Shown: positions 33,850 to 43,261 of the stretch, one piece after another
How positions within the stretch are numbered: position 1 is the first letter of the stretch
Layout: every line of letters begins with the position of its first letter
Source of the DNA: Acidobacteria bacterium UBA2161
GTDB lineage: Bacteria; Acidobacteriota; Vicinamibacteria; Vicinamibacterales; UBA823
Direction: 5' to 3'
Assembly (NCBI GenBank): GCA_002328835.1
Contig: DCWN01000043.1
Span: 107,915-171,914, forward strand
DNA length: 64,000 bases
Made by a program: the position numbers and the translations under genes
The notes under the pieces: model-generated
What the model saw: only the letters and a program-made list of their open reading frames with translations
What the model was told of the DNA's origin: nothing
Database searches by the model: none

Positions 33850-36165
33850 TCAGTTCCGCAGGGTCTTGCCGGTCTTCAAGGTGTGCCGGATCCGATCCAG
33901 CGTCTTGGCCTCGCCGCACAGGCTCAGGAACGCCTCGCGCTCCAGGTCCAGCAGGTAGTCCTCGGAGACCTCGGTCGGATGCGGCAGTGGGCCACCCGAC
34001 ACGATTCCGGCCAGGGCGCGCCCGATTCGTGCGTCGTGGGCGCTGATCTGGCCGGCGCGGTGCGCCAGATGGACGCCCAGTTTCAGCGCGGCCCCGACAC
34101 CCTCGCTGCCCACCTTGACTCGCCTCGGGGCGGCCGGCTGATAGCCCGCGCGGACCATGTCGAGCCCGCGCCGCTTGGCGTCGGCCAGCAGGCGTTCCCG
34201 ATTCATCGTGATGCCGTCGCGCTCGGCGAGGTAGCCGAGGCGGACCGCGTCTGGCGCGCTGGTCGACACCGCCGCGAGGCCGATCGTCTCGAACACCTGG
34301 CGTGAGGCCACGGTCGGGTCGGCGGCATCCTCGAGCGTGGTCGCCGCCGACGCGCGGGCCACCATCTCCTTGGTGCCGCCGCCCGCCGGAATCAACCCGA
34401 CCCCGGTCTCCACCAGTCCGACGTAGCACTCCGCCGCGGCCTGCACGGTGTCGGCGTGCAGCACGACCTCGCAGCCCCCACCGAGCGTCAGACCGGCCGG
34501 CGCCGCCACCACCGGAACCGGTGCGCGCTGCAAGCCGATCGTCGCGGCCTGGAACGAACGGACCATCAGGTCGACCTCGTCCCAGTTGCCCTCTTCGGCC
34601 TCCATCAGCAGCAGGAGCAAGTTCGCGCCGGCCGAGAAGTCCCGTCCGTCGTTGCCGACGACTAGCGCCTCGAACCTGGCCGCGGCCTCGGCGGCGGCGA
34701 GCCGGGTCATGTCGATCGTGTCGCTGCCGATGACGTTGAGCTTCGAGTGGAACTCCAGCGCCAGGACGCCGTCGCCGATATCGACCAGGCTCGCCCCGGA
34801 GTTCGATTTCACGACCTGGGTCCTGTCCCTGGCCGAGGAGAGGATGAGCAGCTCCGGGTCGGCCGGTGGCAGGTTTCCGCTCCGGAAGGTGGCCGCTGTC
34901 GTATCACCCCGTGACAGGAGTTCGGCGACGAGGGGCGGGGGGGCGGTCTCGCCGCACGCGTCCATGACCCGCGCCGGGCCGATCGCGTCCAGCATCTCGA
35001 ACGGACCCAGCTCCCAGCCATAGCCCCAGCGCATGGCGCGGTCGACGTCGTCGATCGACTCGGCGATGTCCGGCGCGACGCGCGCGGCGTACACGAGCGT
35101 GGCGCCCAGGGTCCGGCGAAGGAACTCGCCGACGCGGTCGTCGCCGAGAAACAGCGTCCGGATCCGCGTTCGTAGATCGGCGATGCCTTGCGACGCGTCC
35201 AGCGCGGCGAGCGTCGGCGCCCGTCGAGCCCGATACTCGCGGGTGCCCGGATCGAGCGTCAGAATCTCGGACCGGCCGGCGGCACGCGTCTTCTGGTAGA
35301 ATCCGCGTCCGGTCTTCTCGCCCAGCGCCCCGCTGTCCACGAGCGCGTCGACCAGCGAGGGCAGCTCGAAGGCGCGCCGTTCGGCCTCATCGTCCGCGAA
35401 CTGCTGACGTAGGTTACGGGCGACCTCCGCGAGTACGTCGATACCCGACAGGTCGATCGTCCGGAAGGTTGCGCTCTTGGGCCGGCCAATGGCCGGACCG
35501 GTCATCGCGTCGATCTCCTCGATCGTGTAGCCGTCGGCCAATGCGTCGAGCGCCCGCGCGGCGCCGAACAACCCGATCCGGTTCGCGATGAAGTTCGGCG
35601 TATCCCGCGCGATGACGACGCCCTTGCCGAGACGGACTTCGGCAAACCGGCGGACGAGCGCGACGACCTGCCCATCGGTGTGGGCGGTCGGGACGAGCTC
35701 CATCAACGGCAGGTACCGGGGTGGGTTGAAGAAGTGAGTGCCCAGCCAGTGCGCCCGGAATTCCTCGGAGCGCCCCTGGGCGATGGCGTCGATTGACAGG
35801 CCGGAGGTGTTCGAGCTGACGATCGTCCCCGAGCGGCGGTGCGCCTCGATCCGTTCCAGCAGCGCCCGCTTGGCATCGAGGCGCTCGACGATGGCTTCGA
35901 TGATCCAGTCAACCCCGGCGAGCTGGTCGGCCTCGGTGTCGAAGCCGCCGACGGCGATCCGCTGCGCGGACGTCTCGGAAAAGTGCGGCGCCGGACGCAG
36001 CCGCGCGATCCGCTCGAGCCCAGCGCACGCTGTGTCGCGGTCGAGGTCGAGTAGCAGGGTCGGCAGCCCGGCGTTGGCCATGTGTGCGGCGAGTTGCGCG
36101 CCCATCGTGCCGGCGCCGAGAACGGCCACCGACTGGATCGATCGAGTCGTCCTCCCAGCCGTCAT
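33850..36165 (-). CDS. 3-hydroxyacyl-CoA dehydrogenase / enoyl-CoA hydratase (FadB/FadN-like, dehydrogenase first)
   Basis: 771 residues. The NAD-binding dehydrogenase is N-terminal (VAVLGAGTMGAQLAAHMANA, then THFFNPPRYLPLMELV) and the hydratase/isomerase is C-terminal (DFSAGANL, LTLGGGCEVVLHAD, VETGVGLIPAGGG). This order is as in Bacillus FadN, not as in E. coli FadB. Both catalytic domains look intact. The true start is ATG 36165, which overlaps the TetR stop (ATGA). The much longer open frame that extends to 36834 runs antiphase through the TetR gene and is not real. It hydrates and oxidises enoyl-CoA in beta-oxidation. Confidence 0.92.
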   Translation of the reverse strand: MTAGRTTRSIQSVAVLGAGTMGAQLAAHMANAGLPTLLLDLDRDTACAGLERIARLRPAPHFSETSAQRIAVGGFDTEADQLAGVDWIIEAIVERLDAKRALLERIEAHRRSGTIVSSNTSGLSIDAIAQGRSEEFRAHWLGTHFFNPPRYLPLMELVPTAHTDGQVVALVRRFAEVRLGKGVVIARDTPNFIANRIGLFGAARALDALADGYTIEEIDAMTGPAIGRPKSATFRTIDLSGIDVLAEVARNLRQQFADDEAERRAFELPSLVDALVDSGALGEKTGRGFYQKTRAAGRSEILTLDPGTREYRARRAPTLAALDASQGIADLRTRIRTLFLGDDRVGEFLRRTLGATLVYAARVAPDIAESIDDVDRAMRWGYGWELGPFEMLDAIGPARVMDACGETAPPPLVAELLSRGDTTAATFRSGNLPPADPELLILSSARDRTQVVKSNSGASLVDIGDGVLALEFHSKLNVIGSDTIDMTRLAAAEAAARFEALVVGNDGRDFSAGANLLLLLMEAEEGNWDEVDLMVRSFQAATIGLQRAPVPVVAAPAGLTLGGGCEVVLHADTVQAAAECYVGLVETGVGLIPAGGGTKEMVARASAATTLEDAADPTVASRQVFETIGLAAVSTSAPDAVRLGYLAERDGITMNRERLLADAKRRGLDMVRAGYQPAAPRRVKVGSEGVGAALKLGVHLAHRAGQISAHDARIGRALAGIVSGGPLPHPTEVSEDYLLDLEREAFLSLCGEAKTLDRIRHTLKTGKTLRN

Positions 36166-36812
36166 CCGCGTTCCCCGCTGGTGCCGTCGGACGAAGCCAT
36201 GCCTCGGACGAAGATGTCGACGACCGTGTCGGCCGAGTCCTCGAGACGCTTGGGGCGCTGGCTGAGGATCCAGTCGGTGGCCATTTCGTCGAGCGCGCCG
36301 AACAGGATCTTCGAGGCGACGGTCGGGTTCACGTCGGCTCGCATCGCTCCCGTGGACTGGCCGCGGGCGATCGCGTCGCGGATGACGCCGAGGTACTCCC
36401 GCAGCTGAGCCGCGGAGAACCGTTCCATGAACTTCGTCGATTGCCGCAGCTCGACCTGGAAGACGACAGCCAGATCGCGGTTCCGCCCCAGGCGCCCGAG
36501 GTGTAGGTGCGCCAGTCGACGGAGTTGTTCGATCGGATCGTCGACCGCCTCCGCGCCCGCGCGGGCCTCGGCGACCGCTACACGCATCGTGCGCTCGAAC
36601 AGCGATGCCAGAACGTCGTCCTTGCTGCTGAAGTAGAGGTAGACCGTGCCCGCGGCAACGCCGGCCGCTCGGGCGACGTCGGCGACCTGCGCCTGGAAGA
36701 ATCCGCGCTGGGCGAAGACGCGGGTCGCGGCGTCGAGAATCGCCTCGCGCTTGTCGCGCCCGCCCGGCGCACGGGCAGGGGACGAAGGATGAGAAGTCGT
36801 AGAGAGGGTCAT
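36162..36812 (-). CDS. TetR-family transcriptional regulator (FadR-like)
   Basis: 216 residues with an N-terminal TetR helix-turn-helix (KREAILDAATRVFAQRGFFQ, then AAGVAAGTVYLYFSSKDD) and a ligand-binding helical domain. It is the first gene of the fad operon and overlaps the fadB-like gene by four bases. The ATG at 36812 is chosen over that at 36830, since the latter falls in the operator and probably at or before the transcription start. Operator, divergence and operon content suggest it represses the operon until acyl-CoA binds. That model follows Bacillus FadR and is inference here. Confidence 0.88.
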   Translation of the reverse strand: MTLSTTSHPSSPARAPGGRDKREAILDAATRVFAQRGFFQAQVADVARAAGVAAGTVYLYFSSKDDVLASLFERTMRVAVAEARAGAEAVDDPIEQLRRLAHLHLGRLGRNRDLAVVFQVELRQSTKFMERFSAAQLREYLGVIRDAIARGQSTGAMRADVNPTVASKILFGALDEMATDWILSQRPKRLEDSADTVVDIFVRGMASSDGTSGERG

Positions 36813-36815
36813 TCC

Positions 36816-36833
36816 TGAATGAACGTTCATTCA
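36816..36833. promoter_or_regulatory. Palindromic operator of the TetR/FadR-like regulator
   Basis: TGAATGAACGTTCATTCA is a perfect 18-base palindrome. Its half-sites TGAATGA and TCATTCA match the outer parts of the Bacillus FadR operator as I recall it. It sits between the -10 box (36839-36834, minus strand) and the ATG at 36812, where binding would block the transcription start. Confidence 0.75.
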
Positions 36834-36839
36834 TTATAT
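36834..36839 (-). promoter_or_regulatory. Putative -10 (TATAAT) of the fad operon
   Basis: The minus strand reads TATAAT directly next to the palindromic operator. Transcription would start near 36827, inside the operator, about 15 bases before the ATG at 36812. Confidence 0.55.
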
Positions 36840-36958
36840 AGGCCCATGGGGCACGGTATGACAGGGCACGACTGTCAGCGGGTTCACTACAGGCCCGGAC
36901 CGGGGCGGCCGATAGATCGCAACGACGAGCAGCGCCGATATCTCCGCGTGTGGCCGCC

Positions 36959-36985
36959 GTAAACTTCTGAAAATACGGTGTTTAC
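36959..36985. promoter_or_regulatory. Inverted repeat GTAAAC / GTTTAC upstream of the TonB receptor
   Basis: GTAAAC at 36959-36964 and GTTTAC at 36980-36985 form an inverted repeat with a 15-base spacer, about 50 bases before the receptor ATG. A TTGACG follows at about 36990 as a possible -35. A regulator-binding site is possible. Confidence 0.3.
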
Positions 36986-37035
36986 CGTGTTGACGAGATT
37001 CGCTCGCGGGCGCTGCTGAAGTGAGGACCTAGGCG

Positions 37036-40017
37036 ATGATGACGACGAAGGTAGGCAAGACGGGCGCGATTGCCCGACGGCCGGCCGTCTGGTGCGCGTT
37101 GGCGCTGGCACTGGCCACAGTGCTGGCGGCTCCCGCCGTGGCCCAGCAGTACACCGGCCGGATCGACTTCACCGTGGTCGACAACACCGGAGGTGTCTTG
37201 CCGGGCGCCCGCGTCGAAGTGTCCGGAGCGCAGACCCGTCTGGGCTGAGCCAATGCCGTCGGCACGGCGGCCCTGATCAACCTGACGGTTGGCGCCTACG
37301 AGGCCACGGTCTCCCTCGACGGGTTCCAGACGGTCCGAATCCCCGTGGTCGTCGTCGATACGGGCGGCAACGTCGACCTGCGGGTCAGCCTGGCGGTGGC
37401 CACCGTGCAGGAGGATGTCATCGTCCGACCCGAGGTTCCGGTCGTCGAGCCGAAGAAGCTGACGACGGGTGCGCTCATCAGCAACGACGAGCTTCAGCTC
37501 ATTCCCACGGCACGCGACCCGTGGGTCGTCCTGCAGACGGTTCCGAGCGTCGTCGTCGACCGCGTCAACGTCGGCGGCAACGAGTCGGGCCAGCAGTCGC
37601 AGTACATCGCGCGGGGCGCCAACGCCGACGACAATACCTGGTATCTAGACGGCGTCCCGGTCACCGACCTGGCCGCCGTGGGCTCGTCGACCTTCTACTA
37701 CGACCACGACATCTTCGAGCAGATGAACATCGTCACCGGTGGGTCGGAGATCACGAATGCGACCCCCGGCGTGCAGCTCAGCGGGACGGTCAAGTCGGGG
37801 ACGAACGTCTTTCACGGGACCGTCCGGGGCTACCTGGCGAACGAGGCGATGCAGAGCACGAATCTGTCCGACGAGCTAGCCGAGTCGATCGGCGGCACCG
37901 GAGGCGAAGGGAATCGGATCGATCAGTTCGCCGACTACGGCGCCGACTTCGGCGGGGCATTCGTTCAGAACAGGTTGTTCGGGTGGGGGCTGATTGCGCG
38001 AACCGACATCAGAAATCTCACGCTGACAAGCGATCTCGATCGCACGGTCCTGAAGAACTACGCCTTCAAGGCGACGGCCAACTTCACCGAGCGGACGCGC
38101 GCCAGCTTCCTGTTCTTCGGCGACACGAAATTCAAGGACGGCCGCGCCGCCAGCCCGACCCGCCCGACCGAGACGACGTGGGTGCAGAATGGCCCGACGA
38201 AGCTCTACAAGGGCGAGGGCAATTTCGTGCCCCGCGACGACCTCGTGGTGACGGTGCGCGGCTCGCACCTGGATTTCGGGTTCTCGCTGACGCCGAAGGG
38301 CACGTCGCCGACGTTCCTGGATCTCTCCACCGGCATCTTCGGCGGTTCCTTCGTCGACGTCAGCACCGAGCGCCCGCAATGGACGACCTCCGCGGATGCG
38401 AACTTCTTCCGCGGTAGTCACGAGGTGAAGGTCGGCGCCTCCTTGCAGCGCGCGGTCGTGAACTCGAATCAGTTCTGGCCGGGCAACAGCACGCTCACGC
38501 TCGTCCTGGGCGACATCCTGGGCATCGGCACGCCGGTGATTCTCGGGCGGCCGCTGCGCGACACCGACTCGCGGTCCCGGGGGACGTATCTGAGCAGTTG
38601 GGTCAGCGACACGATCACCCGCGACCGGCTGACGATGACTTTCGGCGCCAGGTTCGACCACGCGGCAATCGGGAACGATCAGACCGCTTCGGGCGCACAC
38701 GTGCTTGCGCCGGAGATCTTCCCGGCGCTGACCGTGTCGGCTAAGAACGACACGCATGTCTTCAACACGCTGACGCCGCGCGCCGGGGTCAGCTATGCCC
38801 TCGGCGAGGATCGCGACACGATCGTGCGGGCGAGCTACGCCCAGTTCGCCTCACAGCTCGCGACCGGTGACGCGGCGTTCGTGGCCGGACCGCTCTACTA
38901 CTCGTACTTCTACGCCTACGGCCTCGACGCCAATTTTAACAACGTCGCCGATCCAGGCGAACTGTTCCTGACCGACGCGGACGTGCCGCCCGGCCTCGGG
39001 GGGATCTTTCCGGTCGGCCCGACCGGTGCCTACGGGTTCGATCCGAACGATCCAACGTCGACTGACAGTCCAAACGTCGTGGGGTCCGACCTGAAGTCGC
39101 CCCGGACCCACGAGGTGAGTATCGGGATCGAGCGCGAGATCTACCCGACTGTCGCCGTCGACGCGTCGGTGACCTACCGACGCTTCAACGGCATCCGCTG
39201 GCAGCCGCTCCAGGGGATCCGGATGGCCGATTTCGAGCAGGCCGGCCGGGTGACCGGCGACCTCCCCGACGGGGGGACGTTCGATCAGGCCTACTTCGCA
39301 CCGCGCTCCAGCGTGACATTGCCGGACGGCAACGGGCGTGAGGACATCAACCGCGAGGGCTACCACCAGAGCTATGTCGGGTTCGAGGCCAACATCCGCA
39401 AGCGGCTCGGCAACCGATGGATGTTCCGGGCCGGGTTCTCGACCAACTCCCACACCGAACACTTCACCGATCCATCGCAGTCGATCGAGGATCCGACACC
39501 CATTGCGATCGACCCGACTCTCGGCCGGTTCGCCGGCGAGGGGCCGCTCATCGACGGCGGTATCGTCGTGGACCCGGCCAGCGGCAGCGGGAAGAGTTCT
39601 GTCTACCTGGCGATGCCGAAGTACCAGTTCGTGGCGAACGGCGCCTATCAGGCGGCCTACGGCATCAGCCTTGCCGCGAACGTCGTGATGCGCCAGGGCT
39701 ACCCGCAGCTGTTCAACGCGGGCAGTACCGGCGTGTCCGCCGACCCGGTGACGCCGCGCAAGAACGTCCTGGTCGTGCCGGACCTGTCGGAGGATCGCTT
39801 GCCCACCGTCACGACGCTGGACGTCCGCGTCGGCAAGACGTTCGAGCTCGACCGCGCACGGATCGTGTTCGACGTCGATGTCTTCAACCTGTTCAACCAG
39901 GCCACGGTCCTGGGCCGGCAGTACGACGTCACGGCCACGGGCGATACGGGGAGCGGGAAGGTGCTCGAGATCATGAGCCCGCGCGTGGCGCGGATCGGCT
40001 TGCGGTTCGAGTTCTAG
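37036..40017 (+). CDS. TonB-dependent receptor with N-terminal carboxypeptidase-regulatory-like domain and in-frame UGA at codon 71
   Basis: Open from 37036 to 40017 except for TGA at 37246-37248 (codon 71), giving 993 residues if read through. Residues 1-34 are a signal peptide (ending APAVAQQ). Residues 37-120 are a carboxypeptidase-regulatory-like beta sandwich (GRIDFTVVDNTGGVLPGARV). A plug domain follows (IPTARDPWVVLQTVPSV, NVGGNESGQQSQY, TPGVQLSGTVKSGTN), then a barrel that ends in an aromatic Phe (RIGLRFEF). This is the Oar-like group common in Acidobacteriota. The UGA lies in the first domain, between TRLG and ANAVG, where homologues usually do not have Cys. It may be Sec, read-through, a nonsense mutation or a sequencing error. 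A weak hairpin follows. Confidence 0.8.
37249..37268 (+). promoter_or_regulatory. Weak hairpin after the in-frame UGA of the TonB receptor
   Basis: GCC pairs with GGC and TGCC with GGCA around a GTC loop, starting right after the UGA. Alternative folds exist in this GC-rich stretch. As a SECIS candidate it is weaker than those at 23338 and 56001. Confidence 0.25.
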
Positions 40018-42260
40018 CGGGCCTCGGGAAACCGCTCGCGCGCCTCGGCACGGACGGCGTCGGCCCGCGACGCTTCACCGAAGATCGTCCAGAGCTGGGC
40101 GGCCAGGCCGTAGCCCTCGGGCGAAGGCATGGCCGCCAGCAGATCGTCGATCGTGCGCTCGACCTCGTCGTCACGACTCTGCGACCGGTAGAGCATCGCC
40201 AGATTGGCGTGCGCCCGCCCGTTGTTCGGAAACAGCCGCAGCTCGGTCAGGAACTCGGCCTCCGCCTCGTCGTAGCGCTCCAGACGGCCGAGCGTATCGG
40301 CGGTGAAGAAGTGGACGTCGTTCAGCGTGATCGTCCGCTCGCGCAGCCGACGACCCGCCTCCTGGAACAGCGGCAGCGCCTCGGCGTAGCGCCCGTCGGC
40401 GTGGAGCGTTCGCGCCTGCACGTAGACCGGCAGCGGTAGCGAGGGGTCGGCCTGGTTGGCCAGGTCGGCATGCCGCGCGGCCGCCTCGACGTCGCGCTGC
40501 GCAAGAGCGACCCTGAGCAGCATGACGTGGGCGTTTGCGAGCGCCTGTCGATCGGACTCGGCCGCCACCGTGACGGCCAGTTCCGCGTGCTGCCGCGCCT
40601 CGGGAAGTTCCTGGAGCTTCAGGAGTGAGCCGGTGACGGCGATGACCGCCGTGGCACTCGTCGGCTGCAGCTCGACGAGCCGCCTGTAGGAGCGCACCGA
40701 ATCCGCGTAGCGGCCCGCCCGCACCTGCACGTTGCCGAGCCGCTGCCAGACGTCGGCCATGTTGGGGTCACCCGAGAGGATCTCCTCGAGCAGCGCAATC
40801 GCTTCCGGGTAGTTGCGGCTGGCGGCCACCGCGACGGCGCGGCGGTAGCGTGCCAGGACCTCGATCTTGTCCTTCGGATCGGGCAGGGACTCGCTGTCGA
40901 CGTCCGACCCGACCGCCGGGAGTCCGCCGACGTAGCCGAGCGCCTCGAGCCGCCCGCGCGCCTCTTCGGAGACCCCAGAGGGCGCCGCGATCGGCTCGCC
41001 TGCGGCGAGCTGATCGAGTGCGGCGCGCATGTCCGTTCTGATCTGCCGTTCGACAAGCGCGATGTTCTCGCGCTCGTCAGGGTCGGCGTCGAGGTCGTAC
41101 AGCTCCTCGCGTGGCGCCTTGATGTAGCGGTAGCGCGGCCCGGTGAGCGCGAGCAGCTCGCTCCAGCCGAAGTGGTACCGCGAATAGATCCCTTCCGAGT
41201 AGATTCCCTGCGGTTCGAGGTGGCCGCCGGGGTCCCGCAGGACGGGTTCGAGCGACCGGCCCCGCAGCCCCGACCGCGCCGGCAGCCCGAGCAGGTCGAG
41301 CATCGTGGGCAGCACGTCGATGTGCTGCACCGGATGCGTCACGCGCGCCCCGCCGTTCACGCCGCCCGGGAGCCTGACGATGAAGGGCACCCGGATCGAT
41401 TCGTCGTAGAGGAAGATCCCGTGCTCCTGTTCGGCGTGGTCGCCGAGACCTTCGCCGTGATCCGAGAGCAGCACGATCGTCGCGGCGTCATAGACGCCGC
41501 GCGCTTTCAGCGCGTCGAGAAAGCCTCCGACGATCTCGTCGGCGAAGGCCACCTCGCCGTTGTAGGGGCCGAAGTGCGCGTAGCGCTCGGGCGGCGCGTA
41601 GGGCGTGTGGGGTTCGTAGATGTGCCAGAGCAGGAAGAAGCGGTTCGAGTCGAGGCTGTCGAGCCAGCGCTCGGCGACCGCCAGCGAGTCGATGCCGGCG
41701 CGCTGCACCTGGCCGATGGAGGACTCGCCCGTGGCCACCGGCATCTGGTCGTCGTAGAAGTCGAAGCTGCGCGCGAGTCCGACGTCGCGTCGCAGCACGT
41801 AAGACGAGACGACGGCGCCGCTCACGATGCCTTCGTCGCGCAGCAGATCGGGGAGCAGGATCTCGTCGGCATCGACGACGAAGCCGAGGTTGTCGCGGAC
41901 GCCGTTCTCGAATGGCAGTCGTCCCGAAAGGATCGACGCGTGCGCGGGCAGGGTCTGGGGGACGTGCGTGTAGGCGCGTTCGAAGAGCACCGACTCGGCC
42001 GCGAACCGGTCGATCGCCGGCGTGTCGATCTCTGTGAAGCCGTAGGCTGGCAGTCGGTCGGCGCGGAGCGTGTCGATCGAGATGATGACGATCGGTCCGG
42101 TGATGGTGGCCAGCGGTGGTGGCGGTCTGAGGGTCAGCCACGCAAGGATGGAAACGGTGGCGATCGCGGCGGCCGCAGCGCCGAGCGCGGCCGGGCGGTG
42201 CCGGCCTCGGCGATCGCTGGCGGCCGATTCCGTCAGGCGCCGCTTCCGCTTGGAGGCCAT
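40014..42260 (-). CDS. Sulfatase-like (alkaline phosphatase superfamily) hydrolase fused to TPR repeats, Thr nucleophile
   Basis: 748 residues. One N-terminal membrane anchor (about 27-45) is followed by a sulfatase-fold domain (IVIISIDTLRADRL, RLPFENGVRDNL, LLSDHGEGLGDH, IRVPFIVRLPGG) to about 440. At least five tetratricopeptide-like repeats follow to the C-terminus. The position normally holding the formylglycine Cys (C-x-P-x-R) is Thr at about 103 in TLPAHASIL, so it is not a formylglycine sulfatase. A Thr nucleophile as in phosphodiesterases of the superfamily is more likely. The start is ATG 42260. Its stop overlaps the receptor stop on the other strand (CTAG). Confidence 0.82.
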   Translation of the reverse strand: MASKRKRRLTESAASDRRGRHRPAALGAAAAAIATVSILAWLTLRPPPPLATITGPIVIISIDTLRADRLPAYGFTEIDTPAIDRFAAESVLFERAYTHVPQTLPAHASILSGRLPFENGVRDNLGFVVDADEILLPDLLRDEGIVSGAVVSSYVLRRDVGLARSFDFYDDQMPVATGESSIGQVQRAGIDSLAVAERWLDSLDSNRFFLLWHIYEPHTPYAPPERYAHFGPYNGEVAFADEIVGGFLDALKARGVYDAATIVLLSDHGEGLGDHAEQEHGIFLYDESIRVPFIVRLPGGVNGGARVTHPVQHIDVLPTMLDLLGLPARSGLRGRSLEPVLRDPGGHLEPQGIYSEGIYSRYHFGWSELLALTGPRYRYIKAPREELYDLDADPDERENIALVERQIRTDMRAALDQLAAGEPIAAPSGVSEEARGRLEALGYVGGLPAVGSDVDSESLPDPKDKIEVLARYRRAVAVAASRNYPEAIALLEEILSGDPNMADVWQRLGNVQVRAGRYADSVRSYRRLVELQPTSATAVIAVTGSLLKLQELPEARQHAELAVTVAAESDRQALANAHVMLLRVALAQRDVEAAARHADLANQADPSLPLPVYVQARTLHADGRYAEALPLFQEAGRRLRERTITLNDVHFFTADTLGRLERYDEAEAEFLTELRLFPNNGRAHANLAMLYRSQSRDDEVERTIDDLLAAMPSPEGYGLAAQLWTIFGEASRADAVRAEARERFPEAR

Positions 42261-42280
42261 CACTCCCCGCGATGCGCCGA

Positions 42281-43138
42281 CTATTGGGGTGGCGGCAACC
42301 GTTCGAGCAACGTCCGGGCCGCGGCCTGGGCCTCCGAGCCCGGCTCGGCGTCGACCGCCAGTTCCAGGTAGCGTCTGGCCTCGGCCTGGTTGCCCGCGTC
42401 GAGGGCGATCTCGCCGAGCTTCAGCAGCGGCTGGCTCCACGCCGGGTCGGCCTCATGGGCCTGCCAGTACCAGCCAACGGCGCCGTCGGCGCCCTGCAGC
42501 GCCAGTCGCGTGTCGCCGAAGTTGTAGAGCAGCTGCCGGCTCAGCGTCAGGTCGAGGTCGACCTCGGCCGCCAGCATCGCCTCGTAGGCCGCCTCGGCCT
42601 CGTCGTACCGCTCGGTCATCAGGTAGGCGTCGCCGAGCTTCAGCTTGACCGTCGTGAGTGCGGGGACCAGCGTCGCCAGCGCCTCGTAGGCGGCGATCGC
42701 CTCGGGATAGCGTTCCGCGGCGTACAGTTCCTCGGCCGCCTCCAGCTGCTGCAGTAGATCGACGGCATCGACGTGCGCCACGGCGCCGAACCGCTCGCCG
42801 TAGGCGCCGCGGGCCAGGAAGAAGTCGACCTCCGGGTTTCGCACCAGTTCCCGGATCCGCCGCCGCACCTGCGACGGCGTGAAGCCAGGCGCGCTGGCCG
42901 TGAAGACCCAGTTGCCCGGCCGCAGCGTGACGAAGCCGAAGTTCCCGTCGCCATCGGTCGTGGCCGTAAAGGTCCGCTCGGTGCTCTCGGCGGTAATCGT
43001 CGCGCCCGGAATCGGTTCGCTGTTCTCGTCCCGCACCATCCCGACGACCCGGGTCTGGGCGAACGCGCCGGCGTCGAGCACGAGCCAGACGGCGGCCAGC
43101 AACGGCACGAGGCGGCGGGTTTCAATCGTGGTGCGCAT
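42281..43138 (-). CDS. Secreted protein with carboxypeptidase-regulatory-like domain and TPR repeats
   Basis: 285 residues. Signal peptide (about 1-27, ending GAFAQ), then a carboxypeptidase-regulatory-like domain (VVGMVRDENSEPIPGATI, LRPGNWVFTASAPGF) and three to four tetratricopeptide repeats (AERYPEAIAAYEALA, ERYDEAEAAYEAML, NQAEARRYLELAV). It is 20 bases upstream of the sulfatase-like gene and co-transcribed. A periplasmic scaffold role is plausible; there is no direct evidence. Confidence 0.78.
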   Translation of the reverse strand: MRTTIETRRLVPLLAAVWLVLDAGAFAQTRVVGMVRDENSEPIPGATITAESTERTFTATTDGDGNFGFVTLRPGNWVFTASAPGFTPSQVRRRIRELVRNPEVDFFLARGAYGERFGAVAHVDAVDLLQQLEAAEELYAAERYPEAIAAYEALATLVPALTTVKLKLGDAYLMTERYDEAEAAYEAMLAAEVDLDLTLSRQLLYNFGDTRLALQGADGAVGWYWQAHEADPAWSQPLLKLGEIALDAGNQAEARRYLELAVDAEPGSEAQAAARTLLERLPPPQ

Positions 43139-43261
43139 CGGTCGCCCTTCGAATCCGCCCCGCGCAGGGCGGGCCGGTTCGACTTCGCGGAAGGCCTAGC
43201 GTCTGTCAGTATAGTCCAGAACCCGCGCCCTCAACGGCGCTCGCCCGTGGCGGTTTCCGGG

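Noticed and set aside
36166..36834. N-terminal extension of the fadB-like open frame, making a 994-residue protein
   Set aside because: It overlaps the TetR gene in another frame and its translation is Arg/Gly-rich without motifs. The ATG at 36165 overlapping the TetR stop fits the operon style.
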